Source: JAUILA01 sp964563925
Lineage (GTDB): Bacteria; Bacteroidota; Bacteroidia; Cytophagales; Cyclobacteriaceae
Reading direction: 5' to 3'
Assembly: GCA_964563925.1 (NCBI GenBank)
Contig: CAZLZD010000021.1
Location: forward strand, 1-64,000
DNA: 64,000 nucleotides
Both the position numbers and the translations under genes were made by a program. Of the stretch, positions 1 through 8,266 are shown piece by piece. Each line of letters opens with the position of its first letter. Within the stretch, counting starts at the first letter, position 1. A model generated the notes under the pieces. That model searched no databases. It was not told the DNA's origin and saw nothing but the letters and a program-made list of their open reading frames with translations.

Positions 1-1
1 A

Positions 2-871
2 CATACCGCCAGCCTTTTGGGGTGTGCACGCATCCTTCATACACTAAGGGAAGAATGGGAGGGAACCGTCAAACTGATCTTTCAGCCTGGTGAGGAGAAA
101 AACCCCGGCGGGGCTTCCCTTATGATCAAAGACGGTATCCTGAAAAATCCGTCCCCCAGCCATATTCTCGGTCAGCATGTGATGCCGCTTATCCCGGCCG
201 GGAAACTGGGATTTCGCGAGGGAATGTACATGGCCAGTGCCGATGAGATCTACCTGACCGTGCATGGTAAAGGCGGACATGGGGCTTTACCCGAGCTCAC
301 TGTAGACCCGGTGGTGATTGCTGCCCACCTGATCACTGCCCTGCAGCAAATTATCAGCCGTAATTCGAGTCCGAAGACACCCTCGGTCCTTACTTTTGGT
401 AAAGTGGAGGCCAAAGGAGCCACGAATATCATCCCGGATAAGGTGGAGCTGGCAGGAACCTTTCGGGCCATGAACGAAGAATGGCGCGACCGGGCGCATA
501 TCCTGATTGAGAGGATGGCAACCGGACTGGTTGAAAGCATGGGTGGTCGTTGTGACGTAAACATAGACAAAGGGTACCCTTTCCTGATGAACGACCCGGC
601 CCTTACTCAAAGGTCAAGGAGTGCGGCAGCAGAATACGTCGGAGAAGAAAATATTGTGGAGCTACCCCTGTGGATGGGAGCAGAAGATTTCAGCTATTAC
701 TCACAGGTAATTCCGGCATGTTTCTACCGCCTTGGCACGGGTAACGAAGAAAAAGGGATCACCAGCTACGTGCATACGCCTACATTTGATATTGATGAGT
801 CGGCACTGGAAACGGGTTGTGGCATGATGGCCTGGATGGCCATTCAGGAATTAAAATCCAAGGTATCCTAG
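2..871 (+). CDS. M20 family (M20D) amidohydrolase, 5' end cut by the window
   Basis: Hydrolyses an N-acyl or N-aminoacyl amide bond; family members include hippurate hydrolase, N-acyl-L-amino acid amidohydrolase and IAA-amino acid hydrolase. The reading frame is open from the first base. Its visible beginning, HTASLLGCA, matches the metal-binding segment that in this family lies about 100 residues from the N-terminus, so roughly the first third is missing. The FQPGEE motif (metal ligand and general base) follows about 30 residues later, then the dimerisation-domain segment with GKGGHGALPE, and the C-terminal MGAEDFSYY motif with its metal-ligand Asp/Glu region. The TTG at 17 is internal, not a true start. 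The 3' end overlaps the convergent permease gene by 21 bases. Substrate cannot be told from sequence. Confidence 0.9.
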   Translation, partial: HTASLLGCARILHTLREEWEGTVKLIFQPGEEKNPGGASLMIKDGILKNPSPSHILGQHVMPLIPAGKLGFREGMYMASADEIYLTVHGKGGHGALPELTVDPVVIAAHLITALQQIISRNSSPKTPSVLTFGKVEAKGATNIIPDKVELAGTFRAMNEEWRDRAHILIERMATGLVESMGGRCDVNIDKGYPFLMNDPALTQRSRSAAAEYVGEENIVELPLWMGAEDFSYYSQVIPACFYRLGTGNEEKGITSYVHTPTFDIDESALETGCGMMAWMAIQELKSKVS

Positions 872-1972
872 CACATCTGTTCTGAGCTCCTCATTGGCAA
901 GAACAGCCAGGATGAGGGAAACAAGCAGACCGATAATCGCTTTTGACGCATCTTTCACGATCATTTTCCCCGCACGCTTTCCATGCTTTTTACGCATTTT
1001 CGCACGGTTTTTACTCAGGCTGATGGCTAGTTCACGTCCGCCCAGCAACCCGATGAACACCCACGTTGTACTGATCGGAATAGTGGAAACAACCTTGAGA
1101 TAATAGATCAGAAGCGCATAGACGAAATCCACGAGAGTGGCGGCCCGGATATCAGAAACACCTGATTTTTCATCCACAATACTCTGAATTTTATCCCCCT
1201 TGAGGTAAAACAGAAGACCCATGCCCAGGAAAATGGAAGAAGCAAATACGATAAACTGGGTGCTGTTCAGGCTGCGTGGCAGGTAAATAGCAATGTTTGC
1301 TGCATCCTGCATAATCCAGAAAGACCAGAGCATTCCGCTGGTTATCCATTGAATGGGCACCCAAATATCATTTGGCTGTCCCTTGAATATCTTCTTTGCC
1401 AGTTTCATTATGGTGAACCACACAATGATGGCTGCCACGAAAGCCATGATATAGCCCAGGAAACTCTTGGACATAACACTGCCAATAGCACTTCCCGAAG
1501 AGGAAAAGGCACTCAGAAGAAGAAATGTGGTTGAAACAGGCATTCTCGCCCTGGTGAGGATCAGCAGAACAATGGGAGCGGCGAGCTGCAGAAAATTAAA
1601 TTCGGTGGGTGCTTCGGCAAACCCTTTGGAGGCCAGGCGCTGGTAGCTTACATCCCCGTTATATTCAAACCAGCTGTACGTAACGGTGGCCAGGAATATG
1701 AGTCCCATGAACAGCCATAGCCAGTACCATTTTCTTTCTTTATTGGAAGCAATAAAGGTACCGATGGTCTGAATACTGTCATTGGCAATCGCTGAATAAC
1801 CAGCCAGGCCAAATCCTACCCACATGGCTATATTCGGATAAGGATACACCGCCCCGACTACAATAATCATAATCCCGATAATGATCAGGAAGGTTTTTTC
1901 CTCTCTGGCCAGATCGAATAGCTGGTAGATCGTGCGTGCTAATGCCGAGGTTTGGCTGTCTCGTTTACCCAT
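851..1972 (-). CDS. PiT-like inorganic phosphate transporter family membrane protein
   Basis: A 373-residue polytopic inner-membrane protein with about ten hydrophobic segments. Two internally related signatures suggest a distant PiT (PHO4) relative: GYSAIANDSIQTIGTF near residue 80, resembling the GANDVANAFGT repeat, and RMPVSTTFLLLSAFSSSGSA near residue 145, resembling PVSTTHAIVG. A second PISTTWVFIGLLGGREL segment lies near residue 300. PiT proteins move phosphate, sometimes sulfate, with Na+ or H+. The ATG is preceded by a good TAnnTTTG box at 2000-2007. It is divergent from a second, unrelated phosphate-transporter-like gene across a 231-base gap. Substrate is inferred from family resemblance only. 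Confidence 0.65.
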   Translation of the reverse strand: MGKRDSQTSALARTIYQLFDLAREEKTFLIIIGIMIIVVGAVYPYPNIAMWVGFGLAGYSAIANDSIQTIGTFIASNKERKWYWLWLFMGLIFLATVTYSWFEYNGDVSYQRLASKGFAEAPTEFNFLQLAAPIVLLILTRARMPVSTTFLLLSAFSSSGSAIGSVMSKSFLGYIMAFVAAIIVWFTIMKLAKKIFKGQPNDIWVPIQWITSGMLWSFWIMQDAANIAIYLPRSLNSTQFIVFASSIFLGMGLLFYLKGDKIQSIVDEKSGVSDIRAATLVDFVYALLIYYLKVVSTIPISTTWVFIGLLGGRELAISLSKNRAKMRKKHGKRAGKMIVKDASKAIIGLLVSLILAVLANEELRTDVLGYLGF

Positions 1973-1999
1973 GAACTTTTATTAATAAAATTCGAGGCT

Positions 2000-2007
2000 C
2001 AAACTTA
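2000..2007 (-). promoter_or_regulatory. -7 promoter element for the PiT-like gene
   Basis: On the minus strand this reads TAAGTTTG, a full match to the Bacteroidota -7 consensus TAnnTTTG, about 28 bases before the ATG. No clear -33 TTG is visible. The rest of the 231-base divergent gap (1973-2203) is AT-rich; I see no RNA gene in it, only a one-mismatch box TAGCTTTA at 2132-2139 that could serve the plus-strand gene. Confidence 0.5.
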
Positions 2008-2203
2008 GTGATTGTTTTTAACTTCTTTATGTTAAATATTTGTTAAGGAATGCGGAATTTGCAACAGTACCGGATTTTACATGTCTCCTAATCAGATATT
2101 TATATTTTTTTCATGGGAATATAATTAATAATAGCTTTACTTTCAGGCGAAATGAATACTATTTAATTCACCTAAATTCGCAGACTAATCCCGACAATAC
2201 GCG

Positions 2204-3784
2204 TTGACCGACCAAGCATCGAAATATCCGCTGGCTAAACAGCTTCTCCTCATCCTGGCGATGATTATTTTATTCCTCTTTTCTATTGAATTAATGGGGA
2301 AGGCGTTCAGCAGCCTTGGAAAAGAAACGGCGGAATCGATTCTCCTTGCAACTTCAAACCCCTTTGTTGGTTTGTTTATCGGGCTGTTGGTCACTGCCCT
2401 CATTCAAAGCAGTTCTACTATAACGACCATGACCGTGGCCATGGTGGCTTCCGGCGCCCTGTCCCTTACCGAAGCTGTACCTATTATCATGGGAGCTAAT
2501 ATCGGTACCACACTCACCAGCACGATCGTGTCACTCGCCTATATTAACAAAAAAGAAGAGTTTCGGAGGGCTATTGAGGCAGGGACCATTCATGACTTTT
2601 TCAATATTTTCACGGTCGCCCTGCTGTTTCCGCTGGAATACCATTACGGATTGGTTTCATGGCTCGCACAGGGACTGACTTTCCTGATCATTCCCGAAAC
2701 GGGTATCGCCTCGTCAGCCGAATACGGATTCCGTCTGTTTGAGATTGTGCCCGTCACCAGCCTGGTCATTGACCTGATCAACAATCCGTTTATCAGTATC
2801 GGGCTGAGTTTCATTCTCCTGGTAGGTTCGATAAAAGGGCTTAGTTCCGTTATCTCCCGCATGCTCATGGGAGAAGAAAAAGAAAAGTTACAGGTATTTA
2901 TATTTGATCATTATTTCAAATCATTTGGCTGGGGCGTACTGCTTACCGGGGCGGTTCAGTCCAGTTCGGTTACCACTTCGCTGGTTGTCCCTTTCGCTGC
3001 CACCGGAAAAATTCGTATGGACCGAATCATGCCCTTTATATTAGGGGCCAATATCGGGACTACCATAACCGCCTTTATCGCCGTGCTGTTTCAGTCTGAG
3101 GTGGTCATCAGCATTGCCATCACCCACCTGGTAATCAATGTGATCGGCGTTATTATTTTTCTTCCCATCCCCTTTATGTCCAGGGCCCTGCTGCGAATGG
3201 GCGAGCTCATGGGTACCTGGACCATGAATCACCGGATTATCGGATTTCTCTATGTGATGGGGGTATTTTTCCTTCTGCCGTTTACGCTGATCTATGCAAA
3301 CCGGGAGACGGCGCAAATAAGCGAACTCACCTACGTGACCCGGCAGGATGGGGTAGAAGCGGATACCTCCATTGTTATTGTGAAATTTCTGAATGAGGCG
3401 CGGCTGCCGGAACTTCTTGCTCCCACCGTCCCGGAATCAGGAAATAAGAACATTCAGAATGTCTACAGAAACAACAATATCCTGTTTCTTGATAATTCAT
3501 TCTTTATGATCAACGAACCGGGATATTGCTGGGACGATGAAAAAGGTCGTGGTAAGTTCAGGATCTGTATCACTGAAATCCGTGAGAACTACAGATTGCA
3601 GGAAAACATGGGATTTGATTCCGTCTATGTATTTCAAAAGGAATTTTATGTTCCGGCACAGGTTGATTCGGTTTCCTACCGGTTCTACGTTTCGGTTAAA
3701 AATAAACTTCTGTTAAAAACCGAAAAAAGGAATAAAAACAACCAGGTGGTTATGGACCGGGAGTTAATTGATATCAGCAACTAA
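2204..3784 (+). CDS. Na/Pi cotransporter II-like membrane protein with extra C-terminal domain
   Basis: A 526-residue protein. Its first two thirds hold the two inverted Na/Pi-cotransporter (PF02690) repeats: QSSSTITTM with GANIGTT near residues 67-100, and QSSSVTTS with GANIGTT near residues 250-290. These QSSS motifs form the substrate and Na+ sites in the NptA/SLC34 family. Bacterial relatives often end in a PhoU-like helical domain, but here the last about 160 residues form a soluble, beta-rich-looking region that I do not recognise. The start is TTG at 2204; a stop lies six codons upstream and no ATG precedes the first membrane helix. Likely function is sodium-coupled phosphate uptake or export. 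The C-terminal part suggests a regulatory or periplasmic role, which is inference. Confidence 0.8.
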   Translation: MTDQASKYPLAKQLLLILAMIILFLFSIELMGKAFSSLGKETAESILLATSNPFVGLFIGLLVTALIQSSSTITTMTVAMVASGALSLTEAVPIIMGANIGTTLTSTIVSLAYINKKEEFRRAIEAGTIHDFFNIFTVALLFPLEYHYGLVSWLAQGLTFLIIPETGIASSAEYGFRLFEIVPVTSLVIDLINNPFISIGLSFILLVGSIKGLSSVISRMLMGEEKEKLQVFIFDHYFKSFGWGVLLTGAVQSSSVTTSLVVPFAATGKIRMDRIMPFILGANIGTTITAFIAVLFQSEVVISIAITHLVINVIGVIIFLPIPFMSRALLRMGELMGTWTMNHRIIGFLYVMGVFFLLPFTLIYANRETAQISELTYVTRQDGVEADTSIVIVKFLNEARLPELLAPTVPESGNKNIQNVYRNNNILFLDNSFFMINEPGYCWDDEKGRGKFRICITEIRENYRLQENMGFDSVYVFQKEFYVPAQVDSVSYRFYVSVKNKLLLKTEKRNKNNQVVMDRELIDISN

Positions 3785-3853
3785 TCAGCTTGCTTGGCAC
3801 CTGATTAATACGTATCATTAATTCTGTCTTCTCCATACTGAAGACATCAACAA

Positions 3854-4180
3854 ATGAGCATAATTGACCATATCATAGGGTTTATAGAATCTCGCCTGGA
3901 GCTTTTTAAAATTGAAGCAAAGGAAGAGGCGGCCCATGTCATTGCCCGCTTACTGGTCATGATCCTGCTTGGCCTGTTCCTCTTCTTCACCTGGCTTTTT
4001 GTGGCACTCGGACTGGGCTTGCTGGTCAATGAACTGATGAATTCACGTTATCTTGGAGTGCTGGCCGTTGGCGTTCTCCATTTACTGATCTTCATTGTGA
4101 TCTATCTGAACAGGGACGCTCCGGGGATTAAGAAAATGATTAAGAAGCTGCTCGATTCCATGTTTGAAACAAAGGATTGA
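3854..4180 (+). CDS. phage holin family / YqjE-like small membrane protein
   Basis: A 108-residue protein with an amphipathic, charged N-terminal helix (residues 1-30), two transmembrane segments (about 33-57 and 65-88) and a basic C-terminal tail. This is the layout of the Phage_holin_3_6 / YqjE family (PF07332), common in chromosomes outside prophages. Nothing phage-like surrounds it. It shares one base with the next gene (TGATG at 4178-4182), so the two are translationally coupled. Cellular role is not established; membrane-stress adaptation has been suggested for YqjE relatives. Confidence 0.7.
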   Translation: MSIIDHIIGFIESRLELFKIEAKEEAAHVIARLLVMILLGLFLFFTWLFVALGLGLLVNELMNSRYLGVLAVGVLHLLIFIVIYLNRDAPGIKKMIKKLLDSMFETKD

Positions 4181-4557
4181 TGAACAGAAAGGAAGAATTA
4201 AAACAGGAAGTAGCCAACCACCAGCATGCAATAGCGCATGAAATAGAACGCTACAAGGAAAAAGGAAAAAAAATAGGAATGGCTGCCCTCATTACCGGAG
4301 GGGCGTTCCTTTTGACGTATACCATTGTCCGCGGCATTTCTTCCGGGAAAAAAAGTCGTGATATTGAAGAAACTCCTTATGAGGGTCAGGTGGTTTATCA
4401 AAAGCCTCCTGCACCGCAAAAGAGTGGTTTCGGGAAGAAAGTTGGTGGGATAATCATGACCGAACTGGCTATTCTGCTGGTGGGTATGCTGAAAAAGCAA
4501 ATCACAAACTACATAAACAAACTTGACATATCGCATGATGACGAGGTTAATGAATGA
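4180..4557 (+). CDS. hypothetical membrane-anchored protein with YtxH-like layout
   Basis: About 125 residues from the ATG at 4180, which is preferred over the TTG one codon earlier because it overlaps the upstream stop as TGATG. The N-terminal 35 residues are highly charged and helical (KEELKQEVANHQHAIAHEI). One transmembrane segment follows (about 35-55), then a Pro/Lys-rich linker and a second hydrophobic helix near residues 92-105. The pairing with the YqjE-like protein resembles the YqjD/YqjE or DUF883 pairs of other bacteria, but I cannot assign a domain by eye. It probably acts at the inner membrane with its neighbour. Confidence 0.6.
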   Translation: MNRKEELKQEVANHQHAIAHEIERYKEKGKKIGMAALITGGAFLLTYTIVRGISSGKKSRDIEETPYEGQVVYQKPPAPQKSGFGKKVGGIIMTELAILLVGMLKKQITNYINKLDISHDDEVNE

Positions 4558-5302
4558 TTTGAGGGAGCGCGCATCCCAGGGCCGAAAAAGTCTCGCCGTG
4601 CTCATTGACCCGGATAGTGTCGGAGACCCGGGTGTACTAAAGTCCCTTCTTGATCTCTCCAGTGAATGTTGTGTGGATTATTTCTTTGTTGGCGGCAGTC
4701 TGATTACCCATAACTCTCTCTCTTCAACAATACAGCTAATCAGGAATGAGACCGATATACCGGTCATCCTGTTTCCGGGGAACAACATGCAGATTGACCT
4801 TCATGCCGATGGAATCCTGTTTCTCAGCCTGATTTCCGGCCGAAACCCTGAGTTGCTCATTGGTCAGCATGTGGTTGCCGCCCCGATTCTTAAAGGAAGC
4901 TCTATCGAGGTTATGCCCACCGGATATCTCCTGATCGGAAACGAAAGAAATTCATCGGTCGCCTACATGAGCAATACCAACCCTATTCCGGCTGACAAGT
5001 TCGCCGTGGCTGCTTCGACAGCCATGGCCGGAGAAATGCTTGGACTTAGGCTCATATACCTTGATGGCGGAAGCGGTGCACGTGAGTGTATTCAGCCACG
5101 CATGATAATGACAGTAAGAAAAAATATCAGTTGCCCACTGATCGTTGGTGGAGGAATAGACAGCAAAGAAAAAGCCCGCAATGTTCTGCGGGCAGGAGCC
5201 GACCTCATAGTCGTTGGAAATGCACTGGAGAAGGATCCCAATGTCCTCATTCCGATTTCCGAGGCAATTTATGAATGCAACCAGGTCAAAGACCTGCGCT
5301 AG
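4535..5302 (+). CDS. geranylgeranylglyceryl phosphate synthase-like prenyltransferase (PcrB/GGGPS family)
   Basis: A TIM-barrel prenyltransferase that joins a polyprenyl diphosphate to sn-glycerol-1-phosphate, forming an ether bond. Signatures are LIDPDS near residue 20, the phosphate and glycerol region VGGSLITHNS, and the C-terminal phosphate-binding LIVGGGIDSKEKA and DLIVVGNAL. Bacteroidota commonly carry a group II GGGPS, whereas archaea use the enzyme for core lipids. Possible starts are ATG at 4535, 4538 or 4550; the last gives the 18-20 residue lead before LIDPD that is usual. It overlaps the upstream membrane-protein gene, indicating one operon. Prenyl length and physiological product in this organism are unknown. 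The 3' end overlaps the convergent araC-type gene by four bases. Confidence 0.85.
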   Translation: MMTRLMNDLRERASQGRKSLAVLIDPDSVGDPGVLKSLLDLSSECCVDYFFVGGSLITHNSLSSTIQLIRNETDIPVILFPGNNMQIDLHADGILFLSLISGRNPELLIGQHVVAAPILKGSSIEVMPTGYLLIGNERNSSVAYMSNTNPIPADKFAVAASTAMAGEMLGLRLIYLDGGSGARECIQPRMIMTVRKNISCPLIVGGGIDSKEKARNVLRAGADLIVVGNALEKDPNVLIPISEAIYECNQVKDLR

Positions 5303-6174
5303 ACGTTCATCAGGGTCTCGCGCTTGCGCATCTTACCGGCAGGAATACCGTACATCATTTTAAATCGGCGACAGAAATAGGCAGTGTCCTTGTATCCGCA
5401 GGCTTTACCTATATCCCGAATGCTCATTTTCGTGGTACGCAGCAACTCTACCGCATACTCCATACGCTGATATTCGATGTAATCCTGTGGGTTTATCCCG
5501 GTTAACGTCTTAAAATATTGCCCCACATAATCCTCGGAAACATCCGCCACTTCCGAAAGCTTTTTATTGGTCAACTCACCACCAAGGTTTTCCTTGATGT
5601 ATTTCAACAGTGAGATTAACCGCGGATCCTTGAAGTAAGTGGAATTAGTAGCTATCTGTTCAACAAACAACTGATTATCCAGGATATGCCTCACAATCTC
5701 AATACACAGTAATTCGGTACGTAATTTTATAACCCTCTGGTTACCCGGTACATCACTGTGCTGCTCCTTCATTATCTCATATAAAAGCTGATTTACGCGA
5801 CTGTTTTCGATTTCAAAGGGAGGAATGTCGAGCGTGGTGAAGAAATTAATGGTATCAAATACCTTGGTTTCGAAGACAACAATGGCAAATTCTGCGATCG
5901 GTGAAACGTCATCATCATTTTTGGAACGAAAAAACTCTGCCTGCCTGAAGCTGAATTCCTCCAGCGAAAGCTCCGGCATATTTTCGTTCTTGCTCCCAAA
6001 ACTCAGGTATGTATCTTTACCGGCAGGGAGAAATATCGCATGCCCCTCCTGCAATACCTCACGGTCCGCACCAAAGGTCAGAACCCCCCGCTTGAGAATT
6101 ATTAACGCGCTGTCGGTTTCCTTGAAGTCAGGAATGATAAACGGGCGCGTTACGTAGATGTTATTCGATTTCAA
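5299..6174 (-). CDS. AraC family transcriptional regulator, true 5' end interrupted by an in-frame stop
   Basis: The C-terminal 100 residues form a double helix-turn-helix AraC/XylS DNA-binding domain (LSEVADVSEDYVGQYFKTL and IRDIGKACGYKDTAYFCRRF). The N-terminal about 150 residues look like a cupin-type sensor domain (EGHAIFLPAGKDTYL). The only usable start in the open frame is TTG at 6174. The same frame continues upstream to an ATG at 6217-6219 with a GGAGG four bases before it, but is broken by TAA at 6202-6204. The natural product therefore probably began MEDYN-x-IIESLG. As read, translation would need reinitiation at TTG or stop readthrough. Regulator of unknown targets; not in an evident operon with its neighbours. 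Confidence 0.8.
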   Translation of the reverse strand: MKSNNIYVTRPFIIPDFKETDSALIILKRGVLTFGADREVLQEGHAIFLPAGKDTYLSFGSKNENMPELSLEEFSFRQAEFFRSKNDDDVSPIAEFAIVVFETKVFDTINFFTTLDIPPFEIENSRVNQLLYEIMKEQHSDVPGNQRVIKLRTELLCIEIVRHILDNQLFVEQIATNSTYFKDPRLISLLKYIKENLGGELTNKKLSEVADVSEDYVGQYFKTLTGINPQDYIEYQRMEYAVELLRTTKMSIRDIGKACGYKDTAYFCRRFKMMYGIPAGKMRKRETLMNV

Positions 6175-6213
6175 ATAACGTATCCCGAGAGATTCGATAA
6201 TTTAGTTGTAATC

Positions 6214-6229
6214 TTCCATTAATCCTCCG
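6214..6229 (-). promoter_or_regulatory. strong ribosome binding site and original start of the AraC gene
   Basis: Minus strand reads ACGGAGGATTAATG around 6217-6230: a GGAGG four bases before an ATG (6217-6219) in frame with the AraC gene, followed by only five sense codons (MEDYN) and TAA. Such a clear Shine-Dalgarno is unusual among the genes here and argues that this ATG, not the TTG 45 bases downstream, is the evolved start. Confidence 0.55.
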
Positions 6230-6327
6230 TATTATTAAGCTAATTGTACATAAATATAGAAAGGCAAAAAATTCTCTGCATTATTTCAAGATTAATTGAC
6301 CTATTTAAAGATAAGTTAACATTGGAT

Positions 6328-7470
6328 TTACTTTCCGAGCAGATGTCTGCTGATCACAATACGTTGAATCTCTGACGTTCCTTCATAAATCTGGGTAATC
6401 TTAGCATCCCGCATAAGCCGTTCCACGTGATATTCTTTAACATAGCCGTAACCTCCATGTATCTGAACTGCTTCCACCGTTGTATCCATGGCAACCTGTG
6501 AAGCATAAAGCTTGGCCATGGCACTCGCGTGTGCATAATCCTTGCCACTGTCTTTCAGGTAGGCTGCTTTCAGGCAAAGGAGACGAGCGGCTTCTATCTG
6601 GGTGGCCATATCCGCCAGCTTGAACTGGATTGCCTGGTGTTTGGATATTTCTTTTCCAAACGCCTTTCGTTCTTTGGAATATGCCAGCGCCAGTTCGTAT
6701 GCCCCGGAAGCGATCCCCAGGGCCTGTGCAGCGATCCCGATTCTCCCTCCATTCAGCGTGGCCATGGCAAAATTAAACCCAAAGCCATCCTCGCCGATCC
6801 GGTTTTCCTTCGGTACCCTGACATCCTGGAACATAAGTGAATGGGTATCTGATCCGCGAATACCCAGTTTGTCTTCCTTTTTCCCGACCACAAAGCCTTC
6901 CATATCCTTTTCAACGATAAGGGCATTGATTCCCTTGTGCCCGGCTTCCGGATTTGTCTGAGCCATTACCAGGTAGACGCTGGCGCTGTTGCCATTGGTG
7001 ATCCAGTTTTTGGTACCATTCAGCAGGTAATAATCTCCCTTGTCCTCCGCGGTAGTCCGCTGGCTGGTAGCGTCAGATCCGGCCTCCGGCTCCGACAGGC
7101 AGAACGCACCGATGATCTCGCCGGTTGCAAGCCTGGTCAGATACTTTTCTTTCTGGGCTTCATTCCCAAACTTTTCAAGTCCCCAGCATACAAGTGAATT
7201 ATTGACAGACATGGCCACAGAGCAACTTGCATCTATCTTTGAGATCTCCTCCATGGCCAGGACATAGGAAACCGAATCCATGCCCCCGCCATTATATTTC
7301 GGGTCGACCATCATTCCCATGAAACCAAGTTCTCCCATCTTCTTGATCTGCTCTGCCGGAAATTGCTGTTTTTCATCACGCTCAATTACCCCGGGCAATA
7401 ACTCCATCTTCGCAAAATCACGAGCCGCGTCTCTAACGGCCAGTTGCTCTTCTGACAGCTCAAAATTCAT
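6328..7470 (-). CDS. acyl-CoA dehydrogenase
   Basis: A 380-residue FAD enzyme that oxidises acyl-CoA to trans-2-enoyl-CoA and passes electrons to ETF; closest in pattern to short- or branched-chain/butyryl-CoA dehydrogenases. Visible marks are the ACDH signature 1 GAFCLSEPEAGSDA near residue 120, WITNG near 150, the FAD-binding RIGIAAQALGIA, and the C-terminal QIHGGYGYVKEYHVERL, followed by the catalytic-base region IYEGTSEIQ (Glu of YEGT). Length is typical. It is transcribed alone after a terminator-like hairpin at 7507-7532 that separates it from the upstream pan operon. Confidence 0.95.
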   Translation of the reverse strand: MNFELSEEQLAVRDAARDFAKMELLPGVIERDEKQQFPAEQIKKMGELGFMGMMVDPKYNGGGMDSVSYVLAMEEISKIDASCSVAMSVNNSLVCWGLEKFGNEAQKEKYLTRLATGEIIGAFCLSEPEAGSDATSQRTTAEDKGDYYLLNGTKNWITNGNSASVYLVMAQTNPEAGHKGINALIVEKDMEGFVVGKKEDKLGIRGSDTHSLMFQDVRVPKENRIGEDGFGFNFAMATLNGGRIGIAAQALGIASGAYELALAYSKERKAFGKEISKHQAIQFKLADMATQIEAARLLCLKAAYLKDSGKDYAHASAMAKLYASQVAMDTTVEAVQIHGGYGYVKEYHVERLMRDAKITQIYEGTSEIQRIVISRHLLGK

Positions 7471-7506
7471 CGTGTATCTATATTTTTTATGTTGTGAGTA
7501 AAATAA

Positions 7507-7532
7507 AAGGACCTCGAAAATTCGAAGCCCTT
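7507..7532 (-). terminator. intrinsic terminator after the panC-to-Zn-peptidase operon
   Basis: On the minus strand an 11-base-pair stem (AAGGGCTTCGA with TCGAGGTCCTT, two G-U pairs, 4-nt loop) is followed by TTATTTTA. It lies 30 bases after the Zn-peptidase stop codon and before the acyl-CoA dehydrogenase ATG, so it should end the upstream operon. Confidence 0.65.
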
Positions 7533-7540
7533 CAAAAATA
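7533..7540 (-). promoter_or_regulatory. -7 promoter element for the acyl-CoA dehydrogenase gene
   Basis: Minus strand TATTTTTG, a full TAnnTTTG match, lies directly upstream of the terminator stem. A transcript starting about seven bases downstream would lack the 5' side of the stem and so escape termination. Confidence 0.4.
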
Positions 7541-7561
7541 CAATTTTCTGATCAAAGGTGC

Positions 7562-8254
7562 TTAATCCCTGCCACCCAGAAAAAGGCTGACATAATAGAG
7601 GAGAGTAACCAATGATCCGACCGCCGCAACCACGTACGTCATAGCAGCCCATTTCAGTGCATCCCTGGCCATTCCATGCTCTTCATGCGTCACAATATCA
7701 CGTTGTTTTACCCAGGCCAAAGCGCGTTTACTGGCATCAAATTCGACAGGCAGCGTGACGAACGCGAAGAGGGTGAACACCCCGTAACAGGCAATTACAA
7801 CCAGTAAAGCGGTCTGCCAGGGTATCAGGTTGCCGATCAGCACTCCTCCGAATAACATAACCATAAAGACAATGTTTATCACCTTGGCGCTGGCATTCTG
7901 TATGGGCACCATGGCTGAACGGAACTGCAGCATGCTGTACGCATTGGCGTGCTGCACCGCATGGCCGCATTCATGGGCCGCAATGGCAGCGGCGGCTGCG
8001 TTTCTTCCATGGTAAACAGCCTCACTGAGGTTGACGGTTTTGTTTGCCGGGTTATAATGGTCGGTCAGCTGTCCGCCTACCGATATAACCTCCACATCGT
8101 GAATATTATTATCAGCCAGCATCAGCCGGGCCACCTCGGCCCCCGACAAGTTTCGATTGAGCGGGATCTTTGAATATTTCCTGAACTTACTTTTCAGCCT
8201 GGAGCTGACCGCGAAGCTCAGTATCCCGAAACCAATGATGATTATCCAGATCAT
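7562..8254 (-). CDS. YugP-like zinc metallopeptidase (membrane)
   Basis: A 230-residue protein of the Zn_peptidase_2 family (PF04298). An N-terminal membrane helix (residues 1-17) is followed by a cytosolic-looking catalytic segment with HECGH at residues 94-98 (zinc ligands and catalytic Glu), and three further hydrophobic segments (about 122-165 and 205-227). Family members are integral-membrane putative zinc proteases of unknown substrate. It is the last gene of the minus-strand unit starting at panC, 12 bases after rfaE2. Confidence 0.88.
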   Translation of the reverse strand: MIWIIIIGFGILSFAVSSRLKSKFRKYSKIPLNRNLSGAEVARLMLADNNIHDVEVISVGGQLTDHYNPANKTVNLSEAVYHGRNAAAAAIAAHECGHAVQHANAYSMLQFRSAMVPIQNASAKVINIVFMVMLFGGVLIGNLIPWQTALLVVIACYGVFTLFAFVTLPVEFDASKRALAWVKQRDIVTHEEHGMARDALKWAAMTYVVAAVGSLVTLLYYVSLFLGGRD

Positions 8255-8266
8255 AGTATATGCTTA

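Noticed and set aside
1973..2203. Possible small RNA or tRNA in the largest intergenic gap
   Set aside because: No cloverleaf, no strong hairpin with a T-run and no conserved riboswitch core; only promoter-like AT-rich sequence.
3854..4180. Prophage remnant suggested by a holin-family protein
   Set aside because: No integrase, lysin, structural or attachment-site sequence nearby. This holin-type family is common in ordinary chromosomes.
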